Origin: Prevotellaceae bacterium
GTDB taxonomy: Bacteria; Bacteroidota; Bacteroidia; Bacteroidales; UBA932
Direction of reading: 5' to 3'
DNA length: 10,161 bases
Assembly: GCA_031275145.1 (NCBI GenBank)
Contig: JAISPE010000260.1
Location: forward strand, 1-10,161
The translations under genes and the position numbers were made by a program. This document shows, one piece after another, positions 6,407-10,161 of the stretch. The notes beneath the pieces were generated by a model. The model worked only from the letters and a program-made list of their open reading frames with translations. It had not been told where the DNA came from and did no database searches. Position 1 is the stretch's first letter. Each line of letters opens with the position of its first letter.

Positions 6407-7423
6407 ATGAATAATATTTTTGTATACTGCGAAACGGAAAAAGGCAAAATTGCCGATGTGAGTCTCGAACTGCTCACAAAAGGGCGCGAACTTGCAAAAC
6501 GGCTGAACTGCAAACTCGAAGCCATAGTAATCGGACACCGTCTGTCCGGTATCGAAAAGGAACTGTACGGATACGGTGCGGATATTGTGCATCTTGCCGA
6601 CGACGCCCGTTTAGAGCCTTACAGTACTCTGCCGCATACGTCAATAGTCACGGGACTGTTTAGGGAAGAGAAACCGCAGATAGCCCTGTTCGGCGCTTCC
6701 TCGCTCGGTCGCGACCTTGCTCCGCGCGTCTCTTCCGCCCTGAAAAGCGGTCTCACAGCCGACTGTACAAGTCTCGAAATAGGCGACCACAGGGATACTA
6801 AGGGTAACGAATATAAAGACTTGCTGCTCCAGATACGCCCCGCTTTCGGAGGAAATATCATTGCGACAATCATAAACCCCGATCATCGCCCGCAAATGGC
6901 AACGGTACGCGAGGGCGTGATGCGCAAGGAAAAACTTGCAGAAGCCAAAACCGGCGAAGTGAACGTGCTGGATGTGAATAAATATGTCAGAGATGAGGAT
7001 TTTGTCATCTCGATAATCGACAGGCATCTCGAAGAACGTAAAATCGACATTAAAAGCGCTCCGATCATTGTTTCGGGCGGATATGGCGTCGGCTCGCGGG
7101 AGAATTTCGACTTGCTGTTTGAACTTGCTTCCGTTCTTGGCGGCGAAGTCGGCGCTTCACGTGCCGCAGTAGACGCCGGTTATGCCGACCACGCCCGTCA
7201 GGTAGGACAGACGGGAGTCACCGTACGGCCAAAACTGTATATCGCCTGCGGAATATCGGGTCAGGTGCAGCACACTGCCGGCATGCAGGAGTCTGCAATG
7301 ATTATCTCGATCAATAACGATTCTAATGCTCCGATAAATCAGATAGCGGATTATTCTATCGTCGGCGACCTGTCGACCGTAATCCCCAAAATGATTAAAT
7401 ATTACAGGGCAAACTCAAAATAG
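6407..7423 (+). CDS. etfA: Electron transfer flavoprotein, alpha subunit (FixB/EtfA)
   Basis: EtfA holds the electron-carrying FAD of the ETF heterodimer. The N-terminal half is the Rossmann-like ETF domain (NNIFVYCETEKGKIADVSLELL, ALFGASSLGRDLAPRVSSAL, LTADCTSL). The C-terminal FAD domain shows SGGYGVGSRENF (about 223-234), the Gln/Thr/Val flavin loop VGQTGVTVRPKLYIACGISG (266-285), GISGQVQHTAGM (282-293), SINNDSNAPI (301-310) and ADYSIVGDL (314-322). Total length is 338 residues from the ATG at 6407. A GTG at 6401 in the same frame would add two residues, but the ATG gives the standard N-terminus. It ends the operon, with a hairpin 33 bp downstream. No acyl-CoA dehydrogenase gene follows, although one often does in Bacteroidales, so the electron donor must be encoded elsewhere. 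Confidence 0.95.
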   Translation: MNNIFVYCETEKGKIADVSLELLTKGRELAKRLNCKLEAIVIGHRLSGIEKELYGYGADIVHLADDARLEPYSTLPHTSIVTGLFREEKPQIALFGASSLGRDLAPRVSSALKSGLTADCTSLEIGDHRDTKGNEYKDLLLQIRPAFGGNIIATIINPDHRPQMATVREGVMRKEKLAEAKTGEVNVLDVNKYVRDEDFVISIIDRHLEERKIDIKSAPIIVSGGYGVGSRENFDLLFELASVLGGEVGASRAAVDAGYADHARQVGQTGVTVRPKLYIACGISGQVQHTAGMQESAMIISINNDSNAPINQIADYSIVGDLSTVIPKMIKYYRANSK

Positions 7424-7456
7424 TGTGTAAAAAATAGCCATGATACAACACACTGG

Positions 7457-7481
7457 GAAACGCGGCGAACAGCCGCGTTTC
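7457..7481 (+). terminator. Hairpin terminator of the etf operon
   Basis: A perfect 10-bp stem GAAACGCGGC (7457-7466) / GCCGCGTTTC (7472-7481) with loop GAACA lies 33 bp after the etfA stop. The only T-run is inside the arm (TTTC), so termination may be imperfect or rely on other factors. Confidence 0.62.
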
Positions 7482-7541
7482 TGCTGTGATACAGTATAGA
7501 CCGGAACAGGTCCGAAAGACTTGATTACTGCATCTGACCTG

Positions 7542-7606
7542 CCGAAAACTCTTGCGAGAGTTCCCGAAAACTCTTGCGAAAGTTCCCGGAAATCCTGCGA
7601 GAGTTC
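7542..7606. repeat. Tandem array of a 22-bp palindromic repeat, three copies
   Basis: Three head-to-tail units lie at 7542-7563, 7564-7585 and 7586-7606 (the last is 21 bp). Each starts CCG, continues AAAACTCTTGCG, and ends AGAGTTC. Units 1 and 2 differ at one base (GAGAGTT versus GAAAGTT); unit 3 is more diverged (CCGGAAATCCTGCGAGAGTTC). Within unit 1, AACTCT and AGAGTT pair around the loop TGCG, so each copy can form a small hairpin. A partial fourth copy may begin at 7607 (CCGGGAG). Confidence 0.8.
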
Positions 7607-7679
7607 CCGGGAGCTTTTCAGTTTTTTTCGGGAAAAATTCAGCTACTAATCCACTTTTGTTAAAGATTGACAAAGAGAG

Positions 7680-7701
7680 AAAACGGGCAAATGCCGGTTT
7701 T
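7680..7701 (+). terminator. Imperfect terminator-like hairpin
   Basis: AAAACGGGC (7680-7688) pairs with GCCGGTTTT (7693-7701) with one G-G mismatch and the loop AAAT. It has the A-rich/T-rich flanks of a bidirectional terminator, but no gene ends near it. It may be a backup for the etf operon. Confidence 0.28.
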
Positions 7702-7802
7702 CGAGTTATGTTTTCGGATATTGAGAGATGAAAAAATAAATCAATAAGATATAACGGTTAAAAAAACCTCATTTTTACCTAATTCAAAATGTTAATCATA
7801 AA

Positions 7803-7821
7803 CCCTGAATCAGGTTCAGGG
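7803..7821. repeat. Small perfect inverted repeat (REP-like)
   Basis: CCCTGAA (7803-7809) and TTCAGGG (7815-7821) are exact reverse complements around the loop TCAGG. The form resembles short extragenic palindromes that are scattered in many genomes. Copy number elsewhere cannot be seen here. Confidence 0.5.
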
Positions 7822-7913
7822 ACAGAAATCAGCGGTTCAGACAGTGATCTCCCGACATGACTGACATACCGGTATCGGAAGATTTCCAACACTTTAAATA
7901 AAGAGCGGGTTAG

Positions 7914-8020
7914 ACCGACATGTCATCCCTACGGGATTTTTGATCGCTATCGTTTTGTTTGCTACCGACATATCATCCTTACGGGATTTTTTGGCTGCGC
8001 ACGACAAGTCCCGCAGGGAC
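7914..8020. repeat. Repeated palindromic element, two direct copies plus a related third palindrome
   Basis: Two 28-bp direct copies lie at 7914-7941 and 7964-7991, each beginning ACCGACAT and ending TACGGGATTTTT, with two mismatches and 22 bp between them. Each contains a palindrome, ATCCC-TAC-GGGAT in the first and ATCCT-TAC-GGGAT in the second. A third related palindrome, GTCCC-GCA-GGGAC, is at 8008-8020, flanked by CGACA on one side and GACAC on the other. I recall similar TCCCTACGGGA sequences as interspersed repeats in Bacteroidetes intergenic DNA; that recollection is not verified. Confidence 0.72.
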
Positions 8021-8190
8021 GACACTTTATTAACCGTCTGCTTTAGCTTACGGCATGGACGGCATGGAGCTGTTTAATGGGATACTCATTAAATCGACGG
8101 CATCCGGTTCGGTTTAATGGGGTAATGAGGTTGGCGTGTGTTTCATCGTACTGCTACTGAGATTGTTCTGTTATTTTAAATTAGGTGGAA

Positions 8191-8409
8191 ATGAGGTTTG
8201 GGAAGGGCAAAAAAATTGCCCTTATAACGGTTATTCGCAATGACGAAGAGTCGGAAAACAGTTTTCTGCAAAAAAAACTCACAATTCTCAGCCGTTTGAT
8301 GTATAACAAATGGATTACCGGAATAACAGGAGAACATTATGCCGGATTATTCAAAGATTTTATGAACCAACTCCCGTCATTAAAAAAAAATCCGTACATT
8401 TGTAACTAA
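8191..8409 (+). CDS. Doubtful small ORF of 72 codons
   Basis: The ATG at 8191 (or an in-frame GTG at 8185) opens a frame to 8409. The product is basic, begins MRFGKGKKIALITVIRND, and has no motif that I recognise. Against it: it follows a repeat region, its 3' end runs into the TACATTTG promoter element of the ABC operon, no promoter is seen before it, and an 8-bp hairpin (AAGGGCAA 8203-8210 / TTGCCCTT 8216-8223) sits at its start. It could be a gene remnant or chance. The middle part (MYNKWITGITGEHYAGLF) looks more protein-like than the ends. Confidence 0.22.
   Translation: MRFGKGKKIALITVIRNDEESENSFLQKKLTILSRLMYNKWITGITGEHYAGLFKDFMNQLPSLKKNPYICN
8395..8402 (+). promoter_or_regulatory. -7 promoter element of the ABC exporter operon
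   Basis: TACATTTG fits TAnnTTTG and lies 67 bp before the ATPase start codon at 8470. No clear TTTG stands at the -33 position, so this is a partial promoter match. Confidence 0.45.
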
Positions 8410-8469
8410 ATTAAGAAATAAACGTCTTAGTAGATGTGAATGGAAAAGTAATTTAAGTAAAGAAAGTAA

Positions 8470-9156
8470 ATGATAAAATTAGAGCGGATTAACAAATCAT
8501 ATTACAACGGGGCGCCGCTCCATGTACTGAAAGGCGTCGATCTTGCAATCGGAAAGGGGGAGATGGTATCGGTCATGGGGGCGTCCGGATCGGGGAAGTC
8601 CACTCTGCTGAATATACTGGGAATACTCGATACATACGACAGCGGAGACTATTATCTCAACAACACTCTGATACGGAATCTGAGCGAATCGAAAGCCGCC
8701 GAACTGAGAAACAAACTGATCGGTTTTATTTTCCAGTCCTTTAATCTGATTAATTTCAAGAATGCCATGGAAAACGTGGCTCTGCCGCTGTACTATCAGG
8801 GTGTGAGCCGCAGGAAACGGAACAGCATAGCAATGGGCTATCTTGACCGCATGGGACTGAAAGACTGGGCAGACCACCTGCCGAGCGAAATGTCGGGAGG
8901 ACAGAAACAGCGTGTCGCCATTGCCCGCGCCCTGATTACAAAACCCGGAGTGATTCTCGCCGACGAGCCTACCGGAGCGCTGGACAGCAAAACTTCGGAA
9001 GAAGTGATACAGATCCTCAGGGAAGTGAACAGCGAAGGGATGACCATGATAATCGTAACGCACGAGCACAGTGTAGCCGCAGCCACTGACAAAATCATCC
9101 ATATCAGGGATGGAATGATAGAATCAATCACAAATAACTCGCCCGGCAATGTTTGA
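8470..9156 (+). CDS. ABC transporter ATP-binding protein, MacB/LolD type
   Basis: This is the cytoplasmic ATPase of a type VII (MacB/LolCDE-like) ABC system, which works by mechanotransmission from the inner membrane. All nucleotide-binding motifs are present in 228 residues: Walker A GASGSGKST (37-45), Q-loop FQSFN (88-92), signature MSGGQKQRVAIARA (141-154), Walker B VILADEPTGALD (161-172), and the H-loop His198 (VTHEH). The A-loop tyrosine region KSYYNG precedes them. The length and the N-terminus LERINKSY are typical of the LolD/MacB ATPase class, and the ATPase is a separate polypeptide rather than fused to its permease as in E. coli MacB. The permease ATG at 9149 overlaps its last 8 bases, indicating translational coupling. 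The substrate is unknown; relatives export macrolides, peptides or lipoproteins. Confidence 0.93.
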   Translation: MIKLERINKSYYNGAPLHVLKGVDLAIGKGEMVSVMGASGSGKSTLLNILGILDTYDSGDYYLNNTLIRNLSESKAAELRNKLIGFIFQSFNLINFKNAMENVALPLYYQGVSRRKRNSIAMGYLDRMGLKDWADHLPSEMSGGQKQRVAIARALITKPGVILADEPTGALDSKTSEEVIQILREVNSEGMTMIIVTHEHSVAAATDKIIHIRDGMIESITNNSPGNV

Positions 9157-10161
9157 TTTGGACAACTGGATCGAAATATTCAGCGTCATGCGCAAGAACA
9201 AGCTGCGTACGTTCCTCACAGGCTTTTCCGTTTCGTGGGGGATACTGATGTTCTGCATACTGCTCGCCTCGGGCAACGGAGTAAAAAACGGGGTGATGTC
9301 AAACTTCGAAAGCCGCGCCATCAACAGCGTTGTGTTTTGGGGACGGCGGACGTCAAAACCTTACGGGGGACTGCCCGAAGGCAGACGCATAATATTAGAC
9401 AGCAGGGATATCGATCTCGTCAACCGGATTCCCGAAGCGGTCGATGTTTCGGGGACGATAGGACTTTCCAGCATCCTGGCAAATAACGGGACATACAACA
9501 CGACCTGCAATCTGTACGGCGTCGGCGTTGACCACGTCAAAATCGACGCTATAAAAGTTACCGGCGGACGCTTTATCAACGACATGGATATGCGCGAACA
9601 CCGTAAAGTCGCCGTTATCAACCACCTGCTCAGCGAAGCGCTCTTTCCGAAAGGCGACCCTGTCGGACAGCGATTCATCGCCGACAGTCTGGCATACACC
9701 GTCGTCGGCGTCTGGAAATCGACCGACATGAGCAACGAACAGTGCGCCTTTATCCCATTCTCCACCGCGCAACTGCTCTACAACAAAGGATGGGGTATCG
9801 ACGAAATTTCCCTCACCCTCAAAGATATCGACAGTAAAGAAAGCAGCGATGCCTTTGAAGAACGGATGCGGCAGCGGCTCGCCCGTCTCCACATTTTCGA
9901 CCCCTCCGACAGCCGCTCTATCGGCATCTGGAACCGTTTCGACAACTATCTCGAAACGATGGGTATATTCAACGGGATTTCGCTGTTCGTCTGGATTATA
10001 GGCATCGGTACGCTTGTCGCGGGAATAATCAGTATCAGCAATATCATGCTGATAACCGTCCGCGAACGTACGCGGGAGTTCGGAATACGTAAAGCCTTAG
10101 GCGCCAAACCTTCATCAATACTTGGAAGCATACTGATGGAATCGGCTTTAATCACTTCCGT
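9149..10161 (+). CDS. ABC transporter permease, MacB/FtsX type (partial, runs off the window)
   Basis: The frame from the ATG at 9149 stays open to the window end, giving 337 codons of a protein that should be about 400 residues. It starts MFDLDNWIEIFSVMRKNKLR, followed by the first membrane segment at about 22-42 (FLTGFSVSWGILMFCILLA). A large periplasmic MacB-type domain follows at about 45-268, then a second membrane segment at about 277-300 (GISLFVWIIGIGTLVAGIISIS). The FtsX-domain hallmark NIMLITVRERTREFGIRKALGA lies at about 298-319. Segments 3 and 4 would lie beyond the window. It overlaps the ATPase gene by 8 bp and is clearly its partner. A membrane fusion protein or outer-membrane channel may follow but is not visible. 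Substrate unknown. Confidence 0.92.
   Translation, partial: MFDLDNWIEIFSVMRKNKLRTFLTGFSVSWGILMFCILLASGNGVKNGVMSNFESRAINSVVFWGRRTSKPYGGLPEGRRIILDSRDIDLVNRIPEAVDVSGTIGLSSILANNGTYNTTCNLYGVGVDHVKIDAIKVTGGRFINDMDMREHRKVAVINHLLSEALFPKGDPVGQRFIADSLAYTVVGVWKSTDMSNEQCAFIPFSTAQLLYNKGWGIDEISLTLKDIDSKESSDAFEERMRQRLARLHIFDPSDSRSIGIWNRFDNYLETMGIFNGISLFVWIIGIGTLVAGIISISNIMLITVRERTREFGIRKALGAKPSSILGSILMESALITS

Larger units (their letters stand above)
7424..8190. other. Repeat-rich intergenic region between etfA and the ABC operon
   Basis: About 770 bp with no convincing gene on either strand. In order it holds the etf terminator, a 22-bp tandem array (7542-7606), an imperfect terminator-like hairpin (7680-7701), a CCCTGAA/TTCAGGG hairpin (7803-7821), a repeated palindromic element (7914-8020), and an inverted pair TTTAATG (8073-8079) / CATTAAA (8087-8093) with a further TTTAATGG at 8113-8120. 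A minus-strand open frame at 7395-7673 reads through the tandem repeats and the etf terminator and is not a gene. Confidence 0.65.

Noticed and set aside
5857..6525. Minus-strand 222-codon open frame, Phe/Ile-rich, opposite the acidic ORF
   Set aside because: It is the antisense image of Asp/Glu-rich codons (GAA and GAT read as TTC and ATC), which artificially opens the opposite frame. It also crosses into etfA.
7395..7673. Minus-strand 92-codon open frame after etfA
   Set aside because: It overlaps the etfA 3' end, the etf terminator and the tandem repeats. Its peptide (LPGTLAGFPGTFARVFG) is just the repeat translated.
7914..8020. Possible CRISPR array (28-bp repeats with a 22-bp spacer)
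   Set aside because: There are only two direct copies, they differ from each other, the spacer is short, the third palindrome is not a copy at the same period, and no cas gene is nearby.
8497..9102. Minus-strand 201-codon open frame inside the ABC ATPase gene
   Set aside because: The plus strand encodes every ABC motif in the same place, and the antisense product has no recognisable features.

Overview
The window looks like chromosomal DNA from a member of the Bacteroidota, most likely Bacteroidales. Three things suggest this. Putative promoters match the Bacteroidetes -7 element TAnnTTTG. Most start codons are preceded by A-rich sequence rather than Shine-Dalgarno sites. The gene families (BatE, DUF3467, DUF2007, a split MacB-like ABC pair, and the N-terminally extended family I pyrophosphatase) are typical of that phylum. 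The assignment is an inference from sequence features, not from a search.

Left part (1-2700). A leader with two mutually exclusive hairpins, the second resembling an intrinsic terminator, precedes an O-acetylhomoserine sulfhydrylase gene (186-1487), which ends in its own terminator. Two minus-strand genes face it: a small DUF2007-type protein and a secreted protein of unknown function with five cysteines. Each has a recognisable upstream promoter. A short GC-richer island at about 1944-2060 lies between them.

Centre (3064-7481). One promoter precedes a tightly packed run on the plus strand: a BatE-like TPR/SH3 membrane protein, inorganic pyrophosphatase, a DUF3467 protein, EtfB, a very acidic unknown protein, and EtfA. 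Gaps are 16-60 bp, so this is probably one operon, closed by a hairpin at 7457-7481. The two ETF subunits form an FAD/AMP-containing electron carrier. The acidic protein sits exactly between them, and no acyl-CoA dehydrogenase follows.

Right part (7482-10161). About 700 bp without a convincing gene is rich in repeats: a 22-bp palindromic tandem array, a small CCCTGAA/TTCAGGG hairpin, and a repeated element built around ATCCC-TAC-GGGAT palindromes. After a doubtful small ORF and a promoter comes an ABC exporter operon of the MacB/LolCDE type. The ATPase is complete, and the overlapping permease gene runs off the end of the window.

Nothing here is a defence island, CRISPR array or phage. The two most unusual signals are the attenuator-like leader of the sulfhydrylase gene and the acidic ORF inserted between etfB and etfA.
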